DNA of 58,505 nt from Pseudomonadota bacterium. Lineage in GTDB: Bacteria; Pseudomonadota; Gammaproteobacteria; Steroidobacterales; Steroidobacteraceae. This document shows, in pieces, positions 1 to 8,232 of this stretch (its first letter is position 1; each line of letters starts with the position of its first letter). The stretch covers positions 1-58,505 of the forward strand of contig JAJYUA010000027.1 in assembly GCA_021792755.1 (NCBI GenBank), given 5' to 3'. The notes beneath the pieces were generated by a model. The model ran no database searches. It was not told the origin of the DNA and was given only the letters and a program-made list of their open reading frames with translations. The translations under genes and the position numbers were made by a program.

Positions 1-1
1 C

Positions 2-106
2 CACGAGCGACTCACCGTCCTGACCCGCTCCGGAGAGCTCCTGCGCGACGAGCAGGGCTATCGCCTCGGCCGCTCCAGCGGCCTCCTGACTCCCTCGGGC
101 GCCTGA
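2..106 (+). CDS. 3' end of an unidentified gene (cut by window start)
   Basis: An open frame enters from the left edge and stops at TGA 104-106, giving 34 residues that end in GLLTPSGA. The composition is protein-like (charged, no rare codons), but no family can be named from this stub. It lies on the far side of an integrase remnant, so it may belong to the cargo of the same decayed element. It could also be a chance open frame in GC-rich DNA. Confidence 0.25.
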   Translation, partial: HERLTVLTRSGELLRDEQGYRLGRSSGLLTPSGA

Positions 107-403
107 CTCCGTGGGCGGCAGCGAGCCGCACAGGGAAGTGCGGCGTCGCCTCTTGCGCAGGGACGCTCAGGCTCATCGCTTGCGGGTGAATCTGCGTCCC
201 TTGCCACAACGCTGAATGAGTCAGCGCCCCTTGCTCGCATCACTTCTCGTTCCCGTTCCCACTCGTCACTACAGCGCACGGGAACGGGAACTGGGAACGC
301 CATCCTCTCCCGGATATCCCGCTATCCGCCGGGAACGTGTCCCCGCTCAAACCGCCCGAATCCGCTTCCCATCACGCCGCTTGTCTCCCTGGAACAGCTC
401 GGG
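107..403. other. non-coding debris between element remnant and integrase fragment
   Basis: I find no convincing gene in these 297 bases. They hold one strong inverted repeat (249-291) and otherwise GC-rich sequence with only short open frames. The catalytic half of the neighbouring integrase should lie here if it had merely been frameshifted. No frame shows its R...HxxR...Y motifs, so that half appears to be deleted. Confidence 0.5.
249..291. repeat. 12-bp perfect inverted repeat
   Basis: GTTCCCGTTCCC at 249-260 is matched exactly by GGGAACGGGAAC at 280-291, with a 19-base loop. Each arm is itself a tandem of GTTCCC. It could be a hairpin at an old transcript end or an element-specific site. 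There is no T-run, so a classical terminator is unlikely. Confidence 0.6.
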
Positions 404-964
404 TCAACCGGCCGGATTTATCGCGGGACGTAACACCGGGTAGCGGTCGATGGCCGTCATCAGCGCCGGTAGTTCCGCCGGCGTCACCGCCGGCATCGGC
501 GTCTTCTCCACCGCCGGCAGGACCCTGGAGAGCCCCGCCCCGGGATGCGACTCGATATCGCCGTGATCGACAGCGTGATCGAGAATCGCGCGGATACGCT
601 GCCCGAGACGGTGTGCGGTCTCCCCCTTCCCCGCCGCCGCGACGCGGCGCACCACATCGACCAGGTCCCCCCGGCGCAGCTCGTCGAGCCGGTGCCGGCC
701 AATCGCCGGCAGGACATAATCCCGGATCGACTGCTCCACCGTGCGCTGGCTGTTCGCGTGACTCAGCTCCGGCAGGTGCTGCGCCAGCCAGCGCTCGGCG
801 GCCTCGGCAAACGTGATGGCAGTACCCCCGCCGCGCAGCGCGGCCTCGCGCTTCGCCGCCCACCGCTCCGCTTCCCGGCGCAGCTTGAAGAGCCGGGACT
901 CCCGCCGGCCGGCGACGAACAGGTGCGCCCGCCAGCCCTCGCCGTAGTGCGTAATCGATGCCAT
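404..964 (-). pseudogene. tyrosine-recombinase integrase, catalytic domain lost
   Basis: From ATG 964 (MASITHYG) the product shows the N-terminal half of a phage/island integrase: an arm-binding start, then a core-binding SAM-like helix bundle (about residues 45-155, including ITFAEAAERWLAQHL). It breaks off at about residue 175, where the catalytic domain begins (TPAELPALMTAIDRYPV), and runs into 10 unrelated residues and a stop. The catalytic Arg, HxxR and Tyr are absent. The gene reads away from the 3' end of tRNA-Ser, the usual place for an integrase of a tRNA-targeted element, so this is taken as the scar of an excised or decayed island. Confidence 0.8.
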
Positions 965-1094
965 TGCCGTGCGGACTCCGTGCGTACTTTTTGGCCGGGA
1001 ATGGCATTTTGACGGGACGCAGCACGACAGGCAATAGCCCAATTCGTTGATTTGTCAGGCTTTGTCACGCTGGACAGACAGGGCCGGACAGAGC

Positions 1095-1186
1095 TGGCGG
1101 AGAGGGTGGGATTCGAACCCACGAACACCCGTGAAGATGTTACTGGAATTCCAGTCCAGCGCCTTCGACCGCTCGGCCACCTCTCC
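1095..1186 (-). tRNA. tRNA-Ser (anticodon GGA)
   Basis: On the minus strand the gene starts GGAGAGGTGGCCGAGC at 1186 and ends with encoded CCA at 1095-1097. The seven-base acceptor stem pairs, the anticodon arm CTGGA-CTGGAAT-TCCAG displays GGA, and there is a long variable arm and a T-arm GTGGGTTCGAATCCCAC, as expected for serine tRNAs. It is the presumed integration site of the truncated integrase downstream. Confidence 0.97.
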
Positions 1187-1364
1187 GCGTCCTTTGCATA
1201 TTGCTCCAACACCGCGCGCGGTCCGATGAGGACCCTACCAGAATCGTCTTCGGCCGGGCACCCAGCCAGACCGCGGCAGCGCGCCCGCGGCGGGGCCGCG
1301 CATGATACTACGGTCCGGCTCCGCCGGCAGGGGGGGGCGACGGATCCGCCCTCCGTGCGGCGCC

Positions 1365-1679
1365 TCAGGCCTTGGGGGCGGGCAGCGGGTGCGGTACGTT
1401 GAAGGACGGCGGCGCGTCCAGGCAGGGCTGCCCCGGCTTCGGCGGCGGGGGTGCCGGTCCCTTCAGCGCCGGCACCACGAGGGCATTGCTGGTATTCGGG
1501 CTATCCAGGCCTTCAGGAATCCTCAGCGGAGGCACGCTCCGGGCGCGCATGTAGGGCTGCGGCTCATAGCAGGAGGCGATGCGCGGTCCGTGATGCCACG
1601 GCATGTGCAAAGGAATGGAATGACAGCCGGCCAGCGCAGGCAGCGCGGCAGCAAGAACCCATGCGGCTCTGAACTTCAT
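1365..1679 (-). CDS. short BamC-like lipoprotein
   Basis: This 104-residue protein has an N-terminal signal ending in the lipobox LAGC (Cys about 19), so it is probably an outer-membrane lipoprotein. It follows dapA on the same strand, the place occupied by bamC (nlpB) in E. coli and Pseudomonas. The segment SVPPLRIPEGLD.P....LVVP resembles the extended N-terminal stretch by which BamC contacts BamD. The two folded helix-grip domains of BamC (another 200 or more residues) are missing, and the C-terminus is Pro-rich. I read it as a minimal BamC relative. The link rests on position and this short motif only. Confidence 0.6.
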   Translation of the reverse strand: MKFRAAWVLAAALPALAGCHSIPLHMPWHHGPRIASCYEPQPYMRARSVPPLRIPEGLDSPNTSNALVVPALKGPAPPPPKPGQPCLDAPPSFNVPHPLPAPKA

Positions 1680-1761
1680 CCGATCTTCAGCCTCTTGATT
1701 CGGGGCTTTCCCCTGCCTTGCGGGAGGAGAAAACGTTGACCAAGCACCCCTGGTGAAATAC

Positions 1762-2679
1762 TCAAATCGTCCCGGCGGTGCGCATGGCGGCGAGCAGAGC
1801 CGGCCGAGGCGCCTCGGACAGTTCCGTCAGCGGCAACCGGATGCCGTGACCGATCCGGCCGAGCTGCGCAAGCGCCCATTTGACCGGGATGGGATTGGGC
1901 TCGAAAAACAGGCCGCGATGCAACGGCGCCAACGGCGCATCGAGGCGCTCCGCAGCCGACGCATCCCCGTGCATCGCGGCGGCAACCATCTGCGCCATGG
2001 CCTTCGGCGCCACATTCGCGGTCACCGAAATCACCCCCTTCGCCCCGGCGAGCATCGCCTCGCGCGCCGTGGCATCGTCGCCGCTTAGAACCACAAAACC
2101 CTCGCGGCTGGCCGCGAGAATCTCGCCGACCCGCTCAGGTCCCGGCACGGCTTCTTTGACCGCGACGATACGCTGAAGTTGCGACAGCCGGCCGATCGTC
2201 GCGGGCAGCATGTCCACGGCGGTGCGCGCCGGCACATTGTAAAGCACCACCGGCTTGCCTGCGGCCTCCGCCACGGCCGCGAAGTGCCGATACAGGCCCT
2301 CCTGGGTGGGCTTGTTGTACGCCGGCGTGACGACCAGGATGGCATCGATCGGCAGCTCCGACAGCCGCCGGGAGCGGCCCACCGTGGTCGCCGTGCTGCT
2401 CGTTCCGGCGCCGGCGATGATGGCGATGCGGCCGGCTGCCTGCTCGCAGGCACGCCTCACGAGCTCCTGCAGCTCCGCCTCGGTCAAAGCGGCGGACTCC
2501 CCAGTGGTGCCCCCGACCACAATGCCGGCTGTTCCGCTCTCGATATGCCAGTCGATGAGCCTGGCCCAGGCGGCGTAGTCGATTGCTCCATCCCCATCCA
2601 TGGGCGTGACGATGGCGACGAGGCTGCCTGCGACGACGGGACCGCGACCGTTTGCCGCGGATGTGAAGGAAGGATTCAC
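1762..2679 (-). CDS. dapA: 4-hydroxy-tetrahydrodipicolinate synthase
   Basis: DapA condenses pyruvate with aspartate semialdehyde, the first committed step to lysine and meso-diaminopimelate for peptidoglycan. The protein is a TIM-barrel Schiff-base aldolase with GGTTGES at 56-62, the proton-relay tyrosines Y121 and Y147 (YNVPART), R152 and the catalytic lysine K175 (VAVKEA). It starts at GTG 2679 and carries about 15 more N-terminal residues than the E. coli enzyme; I see no better internal start. The bamC-like gene follows, and gcvR-bcp diverge from it. This is a true dapA, not the related 2-keto-3-deoxy-sugar-acid dehydratase. Confidence 0.97.
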   Translation of the reverse strand: MNPSFTSAANGRGPVVAGSLVAIVTPMDGDGAIDYAAWARLIDWHIESGTAGIVVGGTTGESAALTEAELQELVRRACEQAAGRIAIIAGAGTSSTATTVGRSRRLSELPIDAILVVTPAYNKPTQEGLYRHFAAVAEAAGKPVVLYNVPARTAVDMLPATIGRLSQLQRIVAVKEAVPGPERVGEILAASREGFVVLSGDDATAREAMLAGAKGVISVTANVAPKAMAQMVAAAMHGDASAAERLDAPLAPLHRGLFFEPNPIPVKWALAQLGRIGHGIRLPLTELSEAPRPALLAAMRTAGTI

Positions 2680-3108
2680 GATTTCTGACCGAGAGGGCCG
2701 CAGAGGACGGATGGCTTTCGAGTATAGCCGCTATCCACCCGCTATCGGCAGTCCCCCGCCTGCGGAACGCGGCTCCGCCGCGCCGGGTCAACCCCCTGCC
2801 GCCAGGCGGTTGCCGTGACCTTTGGGCGTAGCCGAGCGTGCAGAGCCGGCATGGGATAGGCCCGTCGCAGGTAGTAAGCGGCAGGCAAAAACCACGCTTT
2901 TTGCACGCTCTTTGCTCGTTGCCGTGGCGGGTGCGGGCAGAGCGCGACGCATGCGTCGCACGGGCGGTCAGGGATACGCACGCCCCGGTATTACGCGCAG
3001 CGGGGCCTGCGTGCAGGGCAATGCCCGGATCCAGCGCCTCGCAGGAGCCCGGACGCCGTTGTCGCCAGCAACCCGCGCTCCCGGTACACTCGCGCTCCAA
3101 GCCCATTG
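2680..3108. other. dapA-gcvR divergent intergenic region with two hairpins
   Basis: These 429 bases separate divergent genes and must hold their promoters. A possible -10 for dapA is TATACT (2726-2721, minus strand), without a good -35. Two symmetrical elements stand out: GCAAAAA/TTTTTGC arms at 2885-2904 with a six-base loop, and the perfect 16-bp palindrome GCGACGCATGCGTCGC at 2944-2959. No open frame looks real and I recognise no riboswitch. Confidence 0.5.
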
Positions 3109-3660
3109 ATGAGCGCTCCCACGGAACAAATGAAGCAGCACCTTGCCGTCTCGGCGATCGGCAGCGACAGAACAGGGATGGTCCACGAGCTGACCCGGGT
3201 GATCAGCGAGTGCGGCGGCAACATTACCGAGAGCCGCATGGTGGCCCTGGGGGCCGAGTTCGCGATGTTGCTGCTGGTCTCGGGCAACTGGCACGCACTC
3301 GCCAAGCTGGAAACCGAGCTCAAGCGCCTGGCCGAGGCGGGCAACCTCAGCGTGCACATGAAGCGCACGGAGCCGCGACCTGCGCGTACGGACATGCTGC
3401 CGTACTCGATCGACGTCGTCAGTCTCGATCAGGGCGGTATCGTCGCGGGCTTGTCAGGCTTCTTTGCGAGCCGCAGCATCGACATCGCCGAGGTCTCCAC
3501 TCGCAGCTATCCTGCGGCGCACACCGGCGCGCCCATGTTCTCGGTGCAGATGATCGTCAATGTGCCCAGCCGCATTCCCGTGGCGCACCTGCGCGAGGAA
3601 TTCATGGACTACTGCGATTCCCTGAATCTCGATGCCATCCTCGAACCAGTGAAATCCTAG
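3109..3660 (+). CDS. gcvR: glycine cleavage system regulator with two ACT domains
   Basis: The product has 183 residues and consists of two ACT domains (about residues 10-85 and 95-175) and no DNA-binding domain, the build of GcvR. In E. coli GcvR binds glycine and controls the activator GcvA by direct contact. The opening AVSAIGSDRTGMVHELTRVISECGGNI is split here only for description: the G-D-RTGMV core is the typical ligand loop. The start is ATG 3109; a TTG one codon earlier is also in frame. The dapA / gcvR-bcp arrangement matches E. coli and Pseudomonas. Its target (gcvA or the gcv operon) is outside the window. Confidence 0.9.
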   Translation: MSAPTEQMKQHLAVSAIGSDRTGMVHELTRVISECGGNITESRMVALGAEFAMLLLVSGNWHALAKLETELKRLAEAGNLSVHMKRTEPRPARTDMLPYSIDVVSLDQGGIVAGLSGFFASRSIDIAEVSTRSYPAAHTGAPMFSVQMIVNVPSRIPVAHLREEFMDYCDSLNLDAILEPVKS

Positions 3661-3675
3661 GCAGCTTTATCCACG

Positions 3676-4143
3676 ATGCCGAAAATCATCCCTGGGGCCA
3701 AGGTCCCCGATTTCTCGCTCCCCGCCACCGGCGGCGGCACCTTCAGACTGAAGGATGCCGCAGGGCGCGCCCTGGTGGTCTATTTCTACCCCAAGGACCT
3801 GACCTCGGGGTGTACGCGCGAGTCCCAGGACTTCCGCGACCTGCATGCCACGTTCCGCAAAGAGGGGGCGGACATCGTCGGCATCTCGCGCGACAGCTTG
3901 AGCTCGCACGAGAAATTCAAGGCCAAGGAGCGGCTGCCGTTCCAGCTGCTCTCGGACGAGGAGCAGCGCGTATGCAAGCTCTTCGACGTCATCCGGGAAA
4001 AGAGCCTCTACGGGCGCAAGTTCCTCGGCATCGAGCGCAGCACCTTTCTGATCGATGCACAGGGCGTGCTGCGGCGGGAGTGGCGCAAGGTGAGGGTCCC
4101 GGGGCACGCGGAGGAAGTCCTTGAAGCAACGCGGTCTCTCTGA
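3676..4143 (+). CDS. bcp: thiol peroxidase of the Bcp/PrxQ family
   Basis: This 155-residue thioredoxin-fold peroxidase reduces H2O2 and organic hydroperoxides. The peroxidatic cysteine is C46 in YPKDLTSGCTRESQDF. The resolving cysteine that E. coli Bcp carries five residues later is absent; the only other cysteine is C100 (QRVCKLFDV), so the enzyme is either 1-Cys or uses C100. It lies 15 bases behind gcvR and its last 23 bases overlap the next gene, which suggests one transcript. Confidence 0.95.
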   Translation: MPKIIPGAKVPDFSLPATGGGTFRLKDAAGRALVVYFYPKDLTSGCTRESQDFRDLHATFRKEGADIVGISRDSLSSHEKFKAKERLPFQLLSDEEQRVCKLFDVIREKSLYGRKFLGIERSTFLIDAQGVLRREWRKVRVPGHAEEVLEATRSL

Positions 4144-5632
4144 CGACGCCCGGCCGGCAGGCAGCGCCCCGCGCGCGAGCGCACCCCACCCCCCCGAGCG
4201 TCCCTTGCCTCACTCCGAGCCCAGAGCCAGGCCGCGCGGCGACAGGCGCATCTTCGTGCTCGATACCAATGTGCTGATGCACGACCCGGCCTGCATCTTT
4301 CGCTTCGAGGAGCACGATGTCTACCTGCCCATGGTGGTGCTCGAAGAGCTGGATGCCCACAAGAAGGGCCTCTCGGAAGCCTCCCGCAACGTTCGTCAGG
4401 TCAGCCGGTTCCTCGACGACATGATGCGCGGGGCTACCAAGGAGCAGATAGACCAGGGACTGCCGCTACCCGGGCGCTACAGCGGCAACCATGGCAAGAA
4501 GCCGTCCTCGGGCCGGCTCTACTTCCAAACCCGTCAGCCGACCCCGGCACCCGCCGGCGCACCAGGTCCCGGCAACGACAACGTCATCCTGACGCAGACG
4601 CTGACGCTGCAGCGCGAGCTGCCGGACACGCGCGTCATTCTCGTCTCCAAGGACATCAACCTGCGCATCAAGGCGGCGGTCCTTGGTGTGCACGTCGAGG
4701 ATTACTACAGCGACAAGACGCTGGATGACAGCGACGTTCTCTTTGGCGGCATGACCGCCCTGGCGGGCGACTTCTGGGAGCGCCACGGCCAGGGCATGCG
4801 CTCGTGGAAGGAAGGCGAGCGCACGTTCTACGAGATCGCAGGCCCCGCGGTAGCCGGCTGGCAGCCGAACCAGGGGGTGTACGAGGACAGCCCGCGGGGG
4901 ATAGAGGGCATCGTGCGCCGGATCGAGGGCGGATCGGCCGTCATCGAGCTGCTGCGGGACCACCGCAGCGAGCGACACAGCGTCTGGGGCATCACCGCGC
5001 GCAACCGGGAGCAGAACTTCGCCCTGAACCTGCTCATGGACCCGCAGATCGACTTCGTGACGGTGCTGGGGCCGGCGGGAACCGGCAAGACATTGCTCAC
5101 GCTCGCAGCAGGGCTGACGCAGACGCTCGAAAGCAACCGCTTCGTCGAGATCATCATGACGCGGGTGACGATTCCGCTCGGAGAGGACATCGGGTTCCTC
5201 CCCGGCACCGAGGAAGAAAAGATGGAGCCCTGGATGGGTGCTCTGATGGACAACCTCGAGGTGCTCACCGGCGGCCAGGAGGGAGGCAATTGGGGTCGGG
5301 CGGCCACCCAGGACCTGCTGCGCAACCGCATCAAGATCCGCTCGCTCAACTTCATGCGCGGGCGCACGTTTCTCAACCGTTTCGTGATCCTCGACGAGGC
5401 ACAGAACCTCACGCCCAAGCAGATGAAGGCGCTCGTCACCCGCGCCGGTCCCGGGACCAAGCTGGTCAGCCTCGGCAACGTCGCCCAGATCGACACCCCG
5501 TACCTGACTGAGACGACATCGGGCCTGACCTATGCGGTCAACCGCTTTCGGGGCTGGCCGCACTCCGGGCATGTGACCCTGTTGCGCGGAGAGCGTTCCC
5601 GGCTGGCGGACTTCGCCTCGGACAATCTTTGA
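4121..5632 (+). CDS. PIN-PhoH family ATPase/ribonuclease
   Basis: This two-domain protein of 503 residues has an N-terminal PIN nuclease domain (about 43-190; acidic residues D48 in FVLDTN, E75-E76 and D178) and a C-terminal PhoH ATPase domain with Walker A GPAGTGKT at 317-324 and Walker B FVILDEAQ near 421-428. Related PhoH2 proteins act as ATP-dependent RNA helicases/ribonucleases. The start is TTG 4121 behind GAGGAAG, inside the end of bcp. The first 40 residues are Pro/Arg-rich and poorly conserved in type, so a later start is possible. The role in this host is not known. Confidence 0.9.
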   Translation: MKQRGLSDDARPAGSAPRASAPHPPERPLPHSEPRARPRGDRRIFVLDTNVLMHDPACIFRFEEHDVYLPMVVLEELDAHKKGLSEASRNVRQVSRFLDDMMRGATKEQIDQGLPLPGRYSGNHGKKPSSGRLYFQTRQPTPAPAGAPGPGNDNVILTQTLTLQRELPDTRVILVSKDINLRIKAAVLGVHVEDYYSDKTLDDSDVLFGGMTALAGDFWERHGQGMRSWKEGERTFYEIAGPAVAGWQPNQGVYEDSPRGIEGIVRRIEGGSAVIELLRDHRSERHSVWGITARNREQNFALNLLMDPQIDFVTVLGPAGTGKTLLTLAAGLTQTLESNRFVEIIMTRVTIPLGEDIGFLPGTEEEKMEPWMGALMDNLEVLTGGQEGGNWGRAATQDLLRNRIKIRSLNFMRGRTFLNRFVILDEAQNLTPKQMKALVTRAGPGTKLVSLGNVAQIDTPYLTETTSGLTYAVNRFRGWPHSGHVTLLRGERSRLADFASDNL

Positions 5633-5712
5633 GGCCCGCGCTTTTTGGTAAGCTGGCCGTGTCGCCGGCGGGCCGTTCTGTGCCTGAAGATTTGTAAGCT
5701 TCTGTATTTCCA

Positions 5713-5727
5713 GGGAAACCGTTTCCC
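5713..5727. promoter_or_regulatory. GGGAAAC-C-GTTTCCC palindrome ahead of bepA
   Basis: A perfect 7-1-7 inverted repeat ends 21 bases before the bepA start codon. Its place between phoH and bepA and its symmetry suggest a repressor or activator site. No regulator can be named from the sequence. Confidence 0.35.
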
Positions 5728-5748
5728 GTTGGTCGAGGTCCAATCTGC

Positions 5749-7320
5749 ATGCGCGCGCTCGTCTGGGTTCTGCTGGCCGCCTTCGTGACCGCCACGGTGG
5801 CGGCGGCCGGGGTGCCTCCTGTCTCGCCGCCGATGCCGTTGAGCACCGTGCGCGAGCCTTCCCGTGGGCCTTCCAAATTTGTCTCCCCTCCGCCCCTGCC
5901 GCCGATCCCGCTGACCACAGATCTGCCCTCGGCGCTCGAATCCCAGCTGCCCGATCTCAGCAGTCCGGCCTCGGTCGTGCTGCCGATGCAAGAGCAGTAC
6001 CAGATCGGCTACGAGATGATGTTGCAGATGCGCGCACAGCATCAGCTCATCGGGGACCCCGAGGTCGAGGAGTACCTGAATTCCGTCGGCAAGCGGCTCG
6101 CCGCGCAAAGCCCGCTCGGGGCGGCCAGCTTTCACTACTTCTGCGTCAACACCCCGGTGATCAACTCGTTCGCCGCCCCGGGCCACAACGTGTTCATCAA
6201 CTCCGGCCTGATTCTGTTCACCCATACGGAGTCGGAGCTCGCGGCGGTGATGGCCCACGAGACCGCGCACGAGGTGCAGAACCACATCGCCCGCAAGCTC
6301 CTCAACGCGCAACACGCCAACATAGATTCCCTCGCCGCCATGCTGGCGACGATCCTGCTCGGGGCGGCGAGCGGCAGCGGCAACGCCATTGCCGGCGGCA
6401 TCGTCGCCTCGCAGGGGCTCGCGGCCCAGGAGCAGATCGACTACAGCCGCAGCGTGGAAGAGGAGGCCGACCGCGTCGGCCTGGAGCTTCTGGCGGCCGC
6501 CGGCTTCGATCCCGAAGGCATGCCCGACGTATTCGAGAAACTGATGCGGCTGCAGGGCCTGCAGGACGCCTGGGTCCCGGCGGTGCTCATCGGTCACCCG
6601 ATGACCGCCGATCGCGTTGCCTACACGCGCGCGCACGCGGCACAGTATCCGCCGGTACCGGACACCAGCTCGGCCGACTACTACCTGATCAAGGCGCGCA
6701 TCCGGGTGCTGACTGCGCCGGCGGACGAGAACGTGCAGCGGTATTTCGCCATGAAGATCGCCCACGGCGATCACAGCCTGGGCACGATGTATGGGGATGC
6801 GCTGGCGCTGATGCGCGACCGTCGGGCGCCGCAAGCGGTGAAGCTGCTCACGCAGCTGTTGCGGAGGCACCCCGACCTGCACCTCCTTTACATCGCGCTC
6901 GGGCAGGCGCAGGCGCAGGCGGGCGAGATGCCGCAGGCGCTCGCCACTTTCGCGCACGCCGAGCGGCTGTTTCCGCTCAATGTGCCGGTGACGGTGCGGT
7001 ACGCCCAGACGCTGATGGCGGACGGCAAGAACGCGCAGGCACACGTGCTGCTGCGCAACCTGTTCAACCTGGTGGACCCGACTCCCGGCGAGATCGAGCT
7101 CACCGCGCGCGCCGCCAGCGCGGCGGGCGATCTCGGGGGCGCGTACTACTACATGGGCTACTACCAGCTCGACACGGGCAATGTGCCGCTCGCCGTCAAG
7201 CAGTTCCAGATCGCCCTCGGCATGCCCAACCTCAACCCCGTGCAGCGACAGCGCATCAGCGCGGCGCTCAAACAGGCCAAGGGATACCTGATGAGAATGC
7301 GCCGACATCACGGCAGCTGA
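5749..7320 (+). CDS. bepA: BepA-like periplasmic M48 metalloprotease/chaperone
   Basis: The 523-residue product starts with a signal peptide (hydrophobic core residues 3-19, ending VAAA). The M48 zinc site is HETAH at 170-174, with the third ligand and partner in EEEAD (E237, D241). The C-terminal third (about 340-515) is built of TPR-like helical pairs, as in E. coli BepA (YfgC). BepA works in the periplasm, helping LptD and other outer-membrane proteins fold and degrading stalled ones, so it fits beside the mla genes. The start ATG 5749 has GAGG upstream. Confidence 0.93.
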   Translation: MRALVWVLLAAFVTATVAAAGVPPVSPPMPLSTVREPSRGPSKFVSPPPLPPIPLTTDLPSALESQLPDLSSPASVVLPMQEQYQIGYEMMLQMRAQHQLIGDPEVEEYLNSVGKRLAAQSPLGAASFHYFCVNTPVINSFAAPGHNVFINSGLILFTHTESELAAVMAHETAHEVQNHIARKLLNAQHANIDSLAAMLATILLGAASGSGNAIAGGIVASQGLAAQEQIDYSRSVEEEADRVGLELLAAAGFDPEGMPDVFEKLMRLQGLQDAWVPAVLIGHPMTADRVAYTRAHAAQYPPVPDTSSADYYLIKARIRVLTAPADENVQRYFAMKIAHGDHSLGTMYGDALALMRDRRAPQAVKLLTQLLRRHPDLHLLYIALGQAQAQAGEMPQALATFAHAERLFPLNVPVTVRYAQTLMADGKNAQAHVLLRNLFNLVDPTPGEIELTARAASAAGDLGGAYYYMGYYQLDTGNVPLAVKQFQIALGMPNLNPVQRQRISAALKQAKGYLMRMRRHHGS

Positions 7321-7452
7321 TCCCCGCAGCCTGCGCAGTCTCCCTGGATTCTCGAGCTCAGCACCCCGCCTGAACGGGTCCGGGCGGCGAGAACTCGTGT
7401 CTCTTTTCATTGACTTGGCCGCGCAAAGTTCGAAGACTGCGGATTCCGCTGC

Positions 7453-7458
7453 TACAAT
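7453..7458 (+). promoter_or_regulatory. possible -10 box of mlaA
   Basis: TACAAT lies 25 bases before the mlaA start, in an otherwise GC-rich gap after bepA. No good -35 sits at 16-18 bases; TTGACT occurs 37 bases upstream. This is a tentative promoter only. Confidence 0.25.
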
Positions 7459-7482
7459 GTGATTTTTGCACAAGGACAGGTC

Positions 7483-8232
7483 ATGCCAGGCAATCGCATC
7501 AGACTCTCGCTTGCCCTCGCCCTCGGGTGCCTGACGTTCGTCGGCTGCGCCACGGTGCCACCCTCGGAGCGCGATCCGCGCGACCCGTGGCAGCGGATGA
7601 ATCGCGCGACGTGGAGCTTCGACTACGGGTTCTACACCGATATCGCCGAGCCCGTGGCCAAAACCTACGTACGCATCACACCGCATCCGATCCAGACCGG
7701 GATCGGCAACTTCTTTCACAACCTCACCTACCCGGAGGTGATCGTCAACGATCTGCTGCAGGGACAGGTGCTCGACTTCGGGAAGGACACGGTGCGGTTC
7801 GTGGTGGACAGCACCTTCGGCATCGGCGGGCTCCTTGATCCCGCCACGAGCATGGGCCTGGTGCGCCACGACCGGGACTTCGGCCAGACTTTCGGCAAGT
7901 GGGGCATCCCGACGGGACCTTACCTGGTGCTGCCGTTCCTGGGCCCCTCGGACGTGCGGGACGCGATCGGGCTGGTGCCCGCCGAGTTCGCCGATCCGCT
8001 GCACTATGTGCAGAACACATGGGCCGATTACGGCACCCGCGCGGTCGGTACGCTCAACACCGGAGCGCATCTGCTGCCGATTTTGCGCCTGGACCAGCAG
8101 GCCTTCGATCACTACGCCTTCGCGCGCAATACCTACCTGGAGCAGCGCAGATTCATGGTCAAGGGCCCGAGGAAAGGCCCGAGCGGAGCCGAGCAGGAGC
8201 TCAAGGAGCTCGAGAAGTCGGGCGGCAACTAG
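7483..8232 (+). CDS. mlaA: MlaA (VacJ) outer-membrane lipoprotein
   Basis: The product has 249 residues from ATG 7483, chosen because AAGGACAGG stands just before it (a GTG eight codons earlier is in frame). A lipoprotein signal ends at FVGC. The family signature DPWQRMNRATWSFDYGF follows, then the long membrane-embedded domain with FGIGGLLDPATSMGL and the typical YLVLPFLGPS.RDAIG. MlaA removes mislocalised phospholipids from the outer leaflet of the outer membrane and hands them to MlaC. It faces the mlaFEDCB operon, so the whole pathway is encoded here. Confidence 0.96.
   Translation: MPGNRIRLSLALALGCLTFVGCATVPPSERDPRDPWQRMNRATWSFDYGFYTDIAEPVAKTYVRITPHPIQTGIGNFFHNLTYPEVIVNDLLQGQVLDFGKDTVRFVVDSTFGIGGLLDPATSMGLVRHDRDFGQTFGKWGIPTGPYLVLPFLGPSDVRDAIGLVPAEFADPLHYVQNTWADYGTRAVGTLNTGAHLLPILRLDQQAFDHYAFARNTYLEQRRFMVKGPRKGPSGAEQELKELEKSGGN

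Noticed and set aside
1762..2679. dapA as the missing 2-keto-3-deoxypentonate dehydratase of the sugar island
   Set aside because: The protein has all DapA residues, including R152 and both relay tyrosines, and sits in the conserved dapA/gcvR/bcp context about 19 kb from the sugar genes.
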